In this document: positions 34,197-42,415 of the stretch, piece after piece
Layout of the letters: every line of letters begins with the position of its first letter
Numbering within the stretch: position 1 is the first letter of the stretch
NCBI RefSeq assembly: GCF_000151205.2
Contig: NC_016051.1
Location: 992,001 to 1,056,000, forward strand
DNA length: 64,000 nt
DNA from: Thermococcus sp. AM4
GTDB taxonomy: Archaea; Methanobacteriota_B; Thermococci; Thermococcales; Thermococcaceae
Direction of reading: 5' to 3'
The notes under the pieces: model-generated
Databases searched by the model: none
Seen by the model: the letters and a program-made list of their open reading frames with translations, nothing else
What the model was told of the DNA's origin: nothing
Position numbers and translations under genes: made by a program

Positions 34197-36840
34197 GGCT
34201 CTCCACCTCCACCCTTGCTTCACCGGCGTTGGTAACCCTTATCACGTAGTCGGCCGCGTCCTTCAGCTCTTCGTCGTGAGAGACGATGATTACCTGCGGT
34301 ATCTTCCTCAGCTGGCTTGATATAATCTCCACGAGCTTCTTCCTCCTCTCCTCGTCGAGGAATGGCGTCGGCTCGTCCAGTATGAGGAGCTCAAGGTTGC
34401 CCACCTTGTAGAGCGAGAGGGCAAGGCGGAAGGCCAGACCGAGCGCTATTCTCTCCCCACCGCTGAGGAAGTCTATTCCCACCTCGTTGCCCGCGTAGAG
34501 GACTTTGAGCTCAATCCTCTCCTTTCCGTACTTCTTCTCGCGCCTCAGCCTTATCCCCTGATACTTGCCCTCGGTCATCTCCGAGAACAGCTCTCCGGCC
34601 AGCTTCTGCACCTCTTCAAGGCCCCTCAGCTCTTCCTCCGCCTTCAGCCGGGCTATCTTCTCCCTGAAGGCCGTTATATCCGAGAGGGCCTTCTCGACGA
34701 GCTCGAGCTCTTTCTCGGCCTTTTCAATCTCCCAGAGGTTCGCCTTCAGCTCGTCTATTAAGCGAGCTATCTCGTCCCTCAGGCTTTCCGCCCCTTCACG
34801 CTCGGCCCTCGCCCTCTCAAGGACTCTCGATTTCTCAAGGTATTCCCTCTCGGCCCTCTCGAAGTCCTCCTCCGAGAAGTCCTCTCTGGCTTCCTCCAGC
34901 TCTTCTCTCGCCTTTCCGAGCTCGGCCTTCAGGCGCTCCATGTTCGCCCTTGATTCATCGGCCTTCCTCCGCTCGACGTCGAGCTTCCTCTCGAGGACCT
35001 CAATCCTCCTTGGAACGTCCTTCAGCGAGAGGAACTCGCGGTAGGGCTTCTCGAGCTCCCCAATCCTCTCCTCAACCTCCTCGAAGGACTTAAACCCCCT
35101 CTCGGAGAGCCTCTTTAGAATGTCAGCCTTTCTCTCCTCGAGGGCGTGAAGTTCCTTCTCTACTTCTTCCTTTTCCTTCTCAAGGCCCTCAAGCTCCTCA
35201 AGCCTCTCCCTCACGCCCCGGATTTCCTTCTTGAGACCGATGAGTTTCTCCTTCGTTTCCTCGAAGAGTTCGGCGTCCCTCTCAAGCTCCTCAACGCCGA
35301 GCTCCTCAAGCTTTTCCTCCGCCTCCCTGAGCAAATCGGCCGTCTTCTTGAGGCGGATTAGCTTTGGCTCTTTCGCGAGGAGCTTCCTGAGCTCAACCTC
35401 GCGCTTTTTCAGCCCTTCGAGTTCCTCCTCAAGGGTTTTAACTTCCCCCTCAATCCTCGATATCTCAGCCCTGTATTCTGCCAAGATTTCGCCTTCCTCG
35501 TGCTCGTCTATGGGCCTTCTGCAAAGGGGGCAGATTTTGGCCCCTTCCAGCCTCTCCATGTTGGCCATAAGCTCCGCCTTTTTCCCCTTCAGCGAGGCTA
35601 TCTTCTCCCTGACCTTCGAAATCTCCTCCTGGAGTTTTTCAAGCTCCTCCTTGGCTTCCTCGATTTCTTTGAGTTCCTTCTCAAGCTTCTCGACGGTGTA
35701 GCCGGCCCTCTCGAGTTCCTTCCTGTGCTTCTCGGCCTCACCGAGGATTGACAGGGCACGCTGGTAGAGCCTGTGCCTCTCCTTGAGCCTCTCGTATTCC
35801 CTCCTCGTCTCAGCCTCTTTCTTCTTCAGCTCCTCAAGCTTTTTCTCCAGCTCAGCACGCTTCGCCGTTTCCCTCTCGAGGGAGCGGAGCTTCTCCCTCA
35901 GCGAGGAAAGCCCAACCTCAACCTTCGAAAGCTCGTCCTTCAGTTTGAGAAGTCTGCCGAGCTCGGTGTATTCCTCTGCGAGGGGCTTCAGCTCCTCGAG
36001 TCTCGCCTTCTTCTCCTCCAGCTCCTCGAGCTCGAGCTTCAGCTCCCCTATCCTCTTCTCCCTCTCCCTCAAAAGTTTCTCCTCGCTCGCCAGCGATTTT
36101 TCGAGGAGAGCTATCCTCTTCTCAAGGCTGGTTATCAGCTCTTTCCTCTCCTTCATCTCTTGATAGAGCTTGGAAAGCTTCTCCACCTCGGCCGAAAGCT
36201 CCCTTTCCCTCTTCCTCAGCTCGCTAATCTTTCTCAGCGTCTCGGCAAACCTCTTCTCGGCATCCCTGAGGTTCTCCTCGATTTCGGCTTTCCTCTCGAT
36301 GAGCCTCTTGAGGTTCTCCTTCCTCCTCTTCAGCTCGCGGATTACATCGGCCGAGTTCCTCTCGGCGTTCTCGTAGTCCTCTATGCCGAGAACCTTGCGC
36401 AGAACCTTCTCCATGACCTCGCGGTTGGTGATTATGCCCTCAATCTCGCCCTGTCGAATGTAGAGCGCGTTCGTGTAGATCTGCAGGGGGTAAACGTTCC
36501 GCTCGACCCAGCGCGCTATATCTGAGCTCTTCTCCGCGATGAGCCGTCCGTTCTCGAGGAGCTCGCTCTTCTTCGTTGTTCTGGTTATGCGGTAGGTTTT
36601 GCCGTTGTGCTCGAATTCCAGGCTCAGGGAAAGCTCACCGGTTCCGACGCGAGCGTTGGCCTTCAGGTAACCCTTCGGGAAGCTCGGGTGTCCGAGGTAA
36701 AGCGAGGCGAAGATGGCCTCAAGGATTGAGCTCTTTCCCGCTCCATTCTGGCCGATTATCAGGTTTATGCCGTCGCTGAACTCGACAACGCTTTTCCTGT
36801 GGGCCCTGAAGTTCCGAATCTCGATTTTCCTGACCCTCAT
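34183..36840 (-). CDS. rad50: Rad50 SMC-like ATPase
   Basis: An 885-residue Rad50. Walker A GQNGAGKSS is at ~30-38, then two long coiled coils (about 170-430 and 450-720) around the zinc hook C437-PL-C440. The signature FLSGGERIALGLAFRLALS lies near 790 and Walker B LLILDEPTPFLDEE near 820, with the D-loop and His switch (VIIVSHDEEL). It tethers DNA ends and controls Mre11. ATG 36840 overlaps the mre11 stop by four bases. Confidence 0.96.
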   Translation of the reverse strand: MRVRKIEIRNFRAHRKSVVEFSDGINLIIGQNGAGKSSILEAIFASLYLGHPSFPKGYLKANARVGTGELSLSLEFEHNGKTYRITRTTKKSELLENGRLIAEKSSDIARWVERNVYPLQIYTNALYIRQGEIEGIITNREVMEKVLRKVLGIEDYENAERNSADVIRELKRRKENLKRLIERKAEIEENLRDAEKRFAETLRKISELRKRERELSAEVEKLSKLYQEMKERKELITSLEKRIALLEKSLASEEKLLREREKRIGELKLELEELEEKKARLEELKPLAEEYTELGRLLKLKDELSKVEVGLSSLREKLRSLERETAKRAELEKKLEELKKKEAETRREYERLKERHRLYQRALSILGEAEKHRKELERAGYTVEKLEKELKEIEEAKEELEKLQEEISKVREKIASLKGKKAELMANMERLEGAKICPLCRRPIDEHEEGEILAEYRAEISRIEGEVKTLEEELEGLKKREVELRKLLAKEPKLIRLKKTADLLREAEEKLEELGVEELERDAELFEETKEKLIGLKKEIRGVRERLEELEGLEKEKEEVEKELHALEERKADILKRLSERGFKSFEEVEERIGELEKPYREFLSLKDVPRRIEVLERKLDVERRKADESRANMERLKAELGKAREELEEAREDFSEEDFERAEREYLEKSRVLERARAEREGAESLRDEIARLIDELKANLWEIEKAEKELELVEKALSDITAFREKIARLKAEEELRGLEEVQKLAGELFSEMTEGKYQGIRLRREKKYGKERIELKVLYAGNEVGIDFLSGGERIALGLAFRLALSLYKVGNLELLILDEPTPFLDEERRKKLVEIISSQLRKIPQVIIVSHDEELKDAADYVIRVTNAGEARVEVESLGAY

Positions 36841-38237
36841 CGCTTACCACCCCTCAGCCACGCGTCGAGGCTCGACGGCTTTGCCGGCTTCGGTTTCTTT
36901 CCGGTCTTCTTTTCGGGTTTTGACTTTTCCTGTTTCTCCCTCTTCGGAGTTGCCTTCACGTGCTTTTCCTCTTTCGACCGTTTCTTTTCGACGTTTTCCG
37001 GTTTCTTCGGCTCTTCCGCTGGTTTGAGGGCCCTTGCATTCATCTCCGCCGGAACGCCGAGGCGGTACTTCTCAAGGAGCCAGTCCATGAACTCGTCGAG
37101 CGGGAACTCCTTGGTTTCACCCCTCATGTGGAGGAAGAGCTCCCTCTCCCACTCGGTCAGTATCTCCTCGCCCACGCGCTCCTTCGAGATTATCGCCTCG
37201 CCCGTGACCCTGCTCCTGAAAGCGTAGTAGGCTATGCCTGAATCCTTCAGCAGGTCGTTGAACTCCGCCAAACTAACGCCACCCTTCACCGTCCCCTCGA
37301 GGTAGATGATTGCCACGGCATCTTTCGGAATCAGCCCCGCTACCTCCTCGACCTTCCGCCTGAGCTCGGCCTTTGAGTTTCCCGAGACCGTAACGCGGTA
37401 GAAGGGCCTCGTTTCGACCTCGACGAACTCCGGCCGGAAGTCTTCAACGATGTAGAAGCCCTTCGGCTGGTTGTTTTCCCTGACCTTCGGCTTTCTGTCC
37501 CTCTCGCCGTAAACTATTATGTGGCTCGCCTCCCTCACGTCGGTTCTCTCGAGCGAACCGGGATAAACGACTGGCCCGTTCAACCCGGTCTGCTCCGGTT
37601 CGGCTATTTTCCTCACGTGTATGTGCCCGAGGGCGTAGTAGGAGAAGCCCTCGGGGAGTTCGCTCAGCCTCAGGTCAAAGGCGTCTTGATAGGGCGTGTC
37701 CTTCGCGAGGTAGTCAACGGCCTGGTGGAGCATCAAGATGTCCCCCTTCTTGAAGAGGGCCTTCAGGACGTTGGTGTTGCCCCTTATGAGCTGCCAGCGC
37801 GTGTGGTGTCTCAGGCCGTAGATTTTGAGGTCTCCAACTTCGGCCCAGACGAGGTAGCGGTCCGCTATTTTCTTGCTCCGCAGGAACTCGTCTTTCTTTT
37901 CCTCCCTCCTGAGGCCGAGGGTCCTTAGAAGGCCCAGGTGTTCGAGCAGGTCGAAGATGGAAGCTTCCCGAATCGTCTTGTCGTGGTTGCCCTCGATGGC
38001 GAAGACCGGGATTTCCTTCTTCCTCGGGATTTCGAGTATCTCAACCGCATCGCGCAGGGCCTTCGGCGACGGCCTGCTCACATGGAAGAGGTCTCCGGCG
38101 ATGAGTATGAAGTCCACGTTCGCTTTAACGGCCTCCTCAACCGCCTCGCGGAAGGCCCTAACGTAGTCCTCGTAGCGGAAGGGCTGGTTGAACTGCTCCC
38201 TGCCGAGATGGGCATCGGCTATGTGCGCGAACCTCAT
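36837..38237 (-). CDS. mre11: Mre11 nuclease
   Basis: A 466-residue DNA double-strand-break nuclease. Phosphoesterase motifs run in order: ADAHLGREQF, IAGDLFHVSRPS, IEGNHDKT, LMLHQAVD and YYALGHIHVR, giving the Mn-binding residues. The capping domain follows (~230-330). The last ~90 residues are a Lys/Pro/Glu-rich low-complexity tail ending in LDAWLRGGKR, likely for partner binding. It works with Rad50, HerA and NurA from the same operon. ATG 38237 follows AGGTG. Confidence 0.96.
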   Translation of the reverse strand: MRFAHIADAHLGREQFNQPFRYEDYVRAFREAVEEAVKANVDFILIAGDLFHVSRPSPKALRDAVEILEIPRKKEIPVFAIEGNHDKTIREASIFDLLEHLGLLRTLGLRREEKKDEFLRSKKIADRYLVWAEVGDLKIYGLRHHTRWQLIRGNTNVLKALFKKGDILMLHQAVDYLAKDTPYQDAFDLRLSELPEGFSYYALGHIHVRKIAEPEQTGLNGPVVYPGSLERTDVREASHIIVYGERDRKPKVRENNQPKGFYIVEDFRPEFVEVETRPFYRVTVSGNSKAELRRKVEEVAGLIPKDAVAIIYLEGTVKGGVSLAEFNDLLKDSGIAYYAFRSRVTGEAIISKERVGEEILTEWERELFLHMRGETKEFPLDEFMDWLLEKYRLGVPAEMNARALKPAEEPKKPENVEKKRSKEEKHVKATPKREKQEKSKPEKKTGKKPKPAKPSSLDAWLRGGKR

Positions 38238-38246
38238 CTTAACACC

Positions 38247-39914
38247 TCACAGCGGGAGGGCGCTTATGGCCTCTTCCTCGCTAACCTCTTCCTCCTTCCC
38301 ATCGAGCCACTCCTCGACGATATCTATGTCCCTTCCTCCATAGTGGCCGTTGAAATCCTTCTCGAAGTTATAAATCTTCACCATCGCCGGAATCGTGATG
38401 GCGTAGCCGACTATAACCGCTTCACCGACGCCGAGGGAGGCTATATCGCTCAGCAGGTCCTCGCTTATCTGCTCACTCGCCTGCTGGACGTAGCGCTGGT
38501 CGTTGGGCTCAACCAGCTTGAGGATTATCTTGGTGTTGGTCTGGCTGAGTATGTCGTCGTCCAGCTTCTTCGGCCTCTGGGACACTATGCCCAAACCAAC
38601 CCCGAACTTCCTGCCCTCTCGCGCTATCTTGCCGAGCCACAGGGTTGCGGGGTTCTTCTCACCCCGTGGAGCGAATATGTGTGCCTCCTCAACTATGACG
38701 AGAATTGGCTTCTTCACGGCCGGGTAAGCTTCCAGTATCTCCCTCGCGGTGAGCCTGTCGCTCGTTCTGACGGCTTTGATGTACTCGATGCGGTTCTTGA
38801 GGATTCCCCTCAAAACGAAGCTCGCGAGCGTTATCATCTGCTCCTCTTCCATTCCGCTGAGGTCTATGACGTTCACCATGCCGGGCCTTATCTCGCCGAG
38901 CACATCTACCGGGCTTATGAACTCGCCGAAGTTGGCCTTCAGCTCGCCTATGTAGTCCTTCAGCCTTATCAGGGAGTCCAAATCCCTCGCCTGAATCTTC
39001 CTCGGCGTCTCTATGCCCTTCTCGTTGTAGTAGTAGATTACCTTGTCGTCGGTGTTCTCGTAAACGCGTATCCACTCCTCTATCTTGTCCTCCATCGCCT
39101 CAAGGAATGGCAGACCACCGACGACCTTTCCGTCCCTTCTCATCTCCTCCTTGACCGTCCTATAAATCAGCCCGAGGAAGCGCCTCTGAAGGCTCGCGTT
39201 TTCGGCTATGCCGAGAAGCGTTGCCAGCTCGCTCAGCCTTATCCTTCCGGGGTCTATCGTGGCCTTTATCGGGTTGACGCGCGCCCCGGGCCAGCTCAAC
39301 CTCTGATACTCGCCGTGGGGGTCGAGGATAACGACGGTCGCGTTCACGTTGTCCACGAGCTCCTTGGTGAGAACCGCTATGGTATTGGATTTACCGGCTC
39401 CGGTAACGGCCAAGACCGCGAAGTGTCTTGAAACGAGCCTGTTGGCGTCGAGGCGGACCTCTATGTTGGCCCTCGCGATGAGCTTTCCAATTCTGAGGTG
39501 CCCGTTGGCGAAGATTCTCTCCAAGTCCTCGTCTCTGGCCAGATAAACTCTCTCGCCCGGCTTTATGGGGACGCGGTTGGGGGCGGGCTTTACCATAAAC
39601 TCGCCGTCCCTCGTTCTGAGAACGCCGAGAACCTTGGCATTAGCTAATATCTCCTCGCTCTTGTCGAGGATTCCGCGCGAGAAAACGTTGACGGTTTTTT
39701 CAACGTAGTCGTAGCTTCCCCTTCCGGCTTCCATAAGCCAGTTGAGGTTTCTGATGGACTTGAGGAGAGCCAAAACCTCGTCTCCCTCGCGGTTTTTGAC
39801 GACGAGGAACTCCCCGAAGCGCGGGAGCTCGTTCTTGGGGTTGACTATGAACGTGAAGTGGTCGGTGCTCGATTCACCGAACACTATTCCAACCGAAGCG
39901 TCGCGCCCTTCCAT
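38247..39914 (-). CDS. herA: HerA bipolar DNA helicase/translocase
   Basis: A 555-residue FtsK/HerA ATPase. An N-terminal HAS barrel (1-135) precedes Walker A AVTGAGKSNT near 168-177 and Walker B KPILVIVEEAH near 400. A late arginine-rich segment FGVGLGIVSQRPKKLDDDILSQ-type (read as LGIVSQRPKKLD then DILSQTNTK) matches the family. It forms a hexamer that drives NurA during end resection. First gene of the operon; ATG 39914 follows AGGTGG. Confidence 0.95.
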   Translation of the reverse strand: MEGRDASVGIVFGESSTDHFTFIVNPKNELPRFGEFLVVKNREGDEVLALLKSIRNLNWLMEAGRGSYDYVEKTVNVFSRGILDKSEEILANAKVLGVLRTRDGEFMVKPAPNRVPIKPGERVYLARDEDLERIFANGHLRIGKLIARANIEVRLDANRLVSRHFAVLAVTGAGKSNTIAVLTKELVDNVNATVVILDPHGEYQRLSWPGARVNPIKATIDPGRIRLSELATLLGIAENASLQRRFLGLIYRTVKEEMRRDGKVVGGLPFLEAMEDKIEEWIRVYENTDDKVIYYYNEKGIETPRKIQARDLDSLIRLKDYIGELKANFGEFISPVDVLGEIRPGMVNVIDLSGMEEEQMITLASFVLRGILKNRIEYIKAVRTSDRLTAREILEAYPAVKKPILVIVEEAHIFAPRGEKNPATLWLGKIAREGRKFGVGLGIVSQRPKKLDDDILSQTNTKIILKLVEPNDQRYVQQASEQISEDLLSDIASLGVGEAVIVGYAITIPAMVKIYNFEKDFNGHYGGRDIDIVEEWLDGKEEEVSEEEAISALPL

Positions 39915-39944
39915 ATTACCACCTTGAGTTGATTTTCCGGCGAG

Positions 39945-39978
39945 GACAAAAACCTTTCGATGCCGAAAGGGTTTTTAT
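39945..39978. promoter_or_regulatory. Divergent promoters for herA and a C/D sRNA
   Basis: Minus: BRE CGAAAGG (39953-39959) and TATA TTTTTGTC (39945-39952) serve herA. Plus: BRE CCGAAAGG (39963-39970) and TATA GTTTTTAT (39971-39978) point to a start near 40000, exactly where the sRNA begins. The two are near mirror images three bases apart. Confidence 0.6.
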
Positions 39979-39998
39979 TGGCTTCCCCAATCCACCAC

Positions 39999-40055
39999 GC
40001 CCGATGACGAGCTACTCCCGGCTGAGCGGTGATGAGCCACCTACCGGCCGAGGGC
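39999..40055 (+). ncRNA. C/D box sRNA with terminal stem
   Basis: Boxes: C ATGACGA at 40004-40010 (one change from consensus), D' CTGA at 40022-40025, C' GTGATGA at 40029-40035 and D CCGA at 40048-40051 (one change). Guides are 11 and 12 bases. GCCC at 39999-40002 and GGGC at 40052-40055 close a terminal stem, as the L7Ae kink-turn needs. It has its own promoter. The two off-consensus boxes lower certainty. Confidence 0.72.
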
Positions 40056-40062
40056 TTTTAAG
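40052..40062 (+). promoter_or_regulatory. TATA of the dihydropteroate-synthase-related gene
   Basis: GGGCTTTTAAG overlaps the 3' stem of the sRNA. Its expected start site is 40082-40086, the ATG itself, and no ribosome site is seen, so the mRNA is probably leaderless. Confidence 0.5.
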
Positions 40063-40083
40063 GCCAACACCGAAGTTCCAACC

Positions 40084-41625
40084 ATGAGAATCCTCCTCGT
40101 CACGGGAAAACTCGCCGAACCGCTCGTGAGGAAGTATGGAAAAGGTTGCGACGTCCTCGTTACGCCGGTCAGCGTCGCGGCTTTCCTGACGCCAGAGCTG
40201 ATAGTCCGCTACCTGAAGAGAGCCGGTGTGAGGAGCGAGGACTACGACCTAATTCTGATTCCCGGCCTTGTCAGGGGTTCAGCTCAACCCATCGAGGACG
40301 AAATCGGAATTCCAACCTTTAAGGGGCCGAGGAACGCGATGGATTTACCGGCCGTGCTGAGGGCATTGGAGAAGGGCTTCAGGCTGAGCAGGGAAAAGCC
40401 GGCGGACGAGCTCTTCTCCCTCGACGGCCTGAAGAAGGTCGAGGACATCAGGAATAAGACTAAGGACAGGCGCTACATCGAGAGGGCCCTTAAAAGGCCC
40501 GGGAACGTCCTCATCGGCAACCTTCCCGCGGGAAGGGACTTCCCGACGAGGATTCTCGGCGAGGTCGTTGACGCCCCGAGACTCGGCATAGCTGGAACCG
40601 TTGAGAAGGCCCTCTACTACCTCCGCGAGGGGGCCGACATAATCGACATCGGAATGGTTGCCGGAGAGACGAACCTCGATTTCATCGAATCCCTCCCAGA
40701 AATCCGCGGGAGACTTAAAGAGAGGGGCTTCGACGTTCCAATCAGCTTCGATTCTCTCAACACCGCTGAAATCGAGAAAGCTTTGAACTACGCCGACCTT
40801 TTCCTGAGCGTTGATGAGAGCAACATCGAGGAACTCGTCACCGATAAGCCGGTCGTTCTAATCCCGACGAACCAGAGGAGGGGTTTCTTCCCGGCTAAAC
40901 CCTCGGAGAGGGTCGAGTTTCTCGAGAGGCTCAAGGAAAAAGCTCTGGATTTGGGCTACAAAACCCTAATCCCCGATTTAATCCTCGAGCAGGTTCCCCA
41001 CCTGGCGCGCTCGGTTACAGCCTTCCAGCTCTACCGCGAGAGGAACCCGGACGACGTTCTCCTCGCTGGAGTCGGAAACGTGATTGAGCTCTACGACGCG
41101 GACAGCGTGGGAATTAACGCCTTGCTCGCTGGAATCGCTAAGGAGCTTTCGATAAGCCTTCTCCTTACGACGGAGACGAGCGCAAAGGCTAAAGGCTCAG
41201 TCAGGGAGCTGAGAAGGGCTGTGGACATGAACCTCTTCGAAACCCCAAAGGACCTCGGCCTCGATCTGCTCATCCTGAAGGAGAAGAGAACCAGGGAGTG
41301 GCGCTTCGAGCCGGCTCAGGGGGTTGTTGAGGCGAGGGAAAGGCCCGTCCAGCTCGAACCGGTTTACTTCCGCATTTGGGTTGAGGGCGGGAGAATCTGG
41401 GTGAACGCCTACCGGGGAACAAAAGCTGTTCTAACTCTCGTCGGCGACGAGCCGAACGCGATAATAGACACGATTCTTGAGCGCTTCGAGATAAGCCCGA
41501 GGCACGCCTTCTACCTCGGCCGGGAGCTGGAGAGGGCCTACACGGCCTTAAAATTGAGGAGGAGCTACGTTCAGGAGGTCGAGCTCTTTTCGGACTTCTA
41601 CCTGGGTGAAAATGAAAGGCGTTAG
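40084..41625 (+). CDS. Dihydropteroate synthase-related protein
   Basis: A 513-residue archaeal protein of the TIGR00284 kind. Residues 1-150 form an extra N-terminal domain (MRILLVTGKLAEPLVRKYG). The pterin-synthase-like TIM barrel follows, with GADIIDIGMVAGETN near 197 (compare DIGGEST in DHPS), PISFDSLNTAEIEKAL near 220 and VIPTN-like VLIPTNQRRGFF. A C-terminal ~100-residue domain ends it. It may make pterin precursors in archaea; the reaction is not established. No SD is seen; probably leaderless. Convergent with the CGP-CTERM gene, overlapping by four bases. Confidence 0.88.
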   Translation: MRILLVTGKLAEPLVRKYGKGCDVLVTPVSVAAFLTPELIVRYLKRAGVRSEDYDLILIPGLVRGSAQPIEDEIGIPTFKGPRNAMDLPAVLRALEKGFRLSREKPADELFSLDGLKKVEDIRNKTKDRRYIERALKRPGNVLIGNLPAGRDFPTRILGEVVDAPRLGIAGTVEKALYYLREGADIIDIGMVAGETNLDFIESLPEIRGRLKERGFDVPISFDSLNTAEIEKALNYADLFLSVDESNIEELVTDKPVVLIPTNQRRGFFPAKPSERVEFLERLKEKALDLGYKTLIPDLILEQVPHLARSVTAFQLYRERNPDDVLLAGVGNVIELYDADSVGINALLAGIAKELSISLLLTTETSAKAKGSVRELRRAVDMNLFETPKDLGLDLLILKEKRTREWRFEPAQGVVEARERPVQLEPVYFRIWVEGGRIWVNAYRGTKAVLTLVGDEPNAIIDTILERFEISPRHAFYLGRELERAYTALKLRRSYVQEVELFSDFYLGENERR

Positions 41626-42410
41626 CGCCTTCTCACCGCTGCGAGAAGGGCGAGGAAAAGCATCGCGCCGGGCCCGCAGGTTTTTCCGGAGCCAGTTGCG
41701 GAACTGGATTTCTGACCTGATGTCCCGGTTTGACTCCGAGTCGTTCCGGTGGAAGTTGGCTCGTAGGAAACCTCCACCCCGTCAAAGTAGATGTGGGACT
41801 TCATCGGGCTGTCGTCCCAGCCGCCTATTACGAGCTGGAAGTGGGTCGAGCGGCCAAACTGCTCCGTTGGTACGTTTTTGAGCAATTCTCCCGACTCCCA
41901 GAATTCCACGTGATCCGGGTAGAGGACTACCTTGAAGGTCCGGTAATCCCTGGGAATTCTCCTGGTCTCACTCACAGCCCCTCCTGGCAGGTCGTAGGCT
42001 ATCTTGTCCGATGGCCAGCTGATGTAACGCATCCCGAAGTATTTCCCCGAGTCGAGGTCGTAGATCCTGAACCACATCTCTGCCGTCCCCGGATCGGTGA
42101 ACTTCCACCTTCCGGAGAACGTCACGGAGCGCCAGTTCTCAATCGTGATAACCCGACTCCGGAGAAAGGCGTGCTCCTTGCGATAATCCTTGAACCTGCT
42201 GCCGTAGGTCTCGAAAACCGCGGCACCGTCTTCCTCGCTGAACCTGTTTCCGCTTCCCGCGATGTCTATGCTCCATTTTCCCGAGACGTCTCCCGAGCTG
42301 AAATCGTCGTGGAAGGCTATCTTTTCAGAGGAACTTCCCGCACTTACAAACGAAAGCGTCAAAACGCACGAAAGAAACAGAAAAAGAAGCAAAGATCGAC
42401 CCGCACCCAA
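41622..42410 (-). CDS. CGP-CTERM surface protein, paralog of the giant protein's N-domain
   Basis: A 262-residue exported protein. A signal peptide (RSLLLFLFLSCVLTLSFVSAG) leads to one LamG-like beta-sandwich (~25-205) closely matching residues ~30-225 of the giant protein: FSGRWKFTDPGTAEMW, SWPSDKIAYD, RIPRDYRTF and THFQLVIGGWDDSP. A Ser/Thr/Gly linker follows, then TCGPGAMLFLALLAAVRRR, the CGP-CTERM sorting signal of Thermococcales, presumably cleaved and replaced by a lipid anchor. TTG 42410 sits six bases behind AGGAGGTG, and GTG 42419 overlaps the upstream stop. It may bind carbohydrate; that is inference. Confidence 0.82.
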   Translation of the reverse strand: MGAGRSLLLFLFLSCVLTLSFVSAGSSSEKIAFHDDFSSGDVSGKWSIDIAGSGNRFSEEDGAAVFETYGSRFKDYRKEHAFLRSRVITIENWRSVTFSGRWKFTDPGTAEMWFRIYDLDSGKYFGMRYISWPSDKIAYDLPGGAVSETRRIPRDYRTFKVVLYPDHVEFWESGELLKNVPTEQFGRSTHFQLVIGGWDDSPMKSHIYFDGVEVSYEPTSTGTTRSQTGTSGQKSSSATGSGKTCGPGAMLFLALLAAVRRR

Positions 42411-42415
42411 TTTTC

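Noticed and set aside
40004-40051. Rejecting the second C/D sRNA for its two off-consensus boxes
   Set aside because: Kept as a feature because the terminal stem, guide lengths and a promoter at the right distance agree; confidence lowered.
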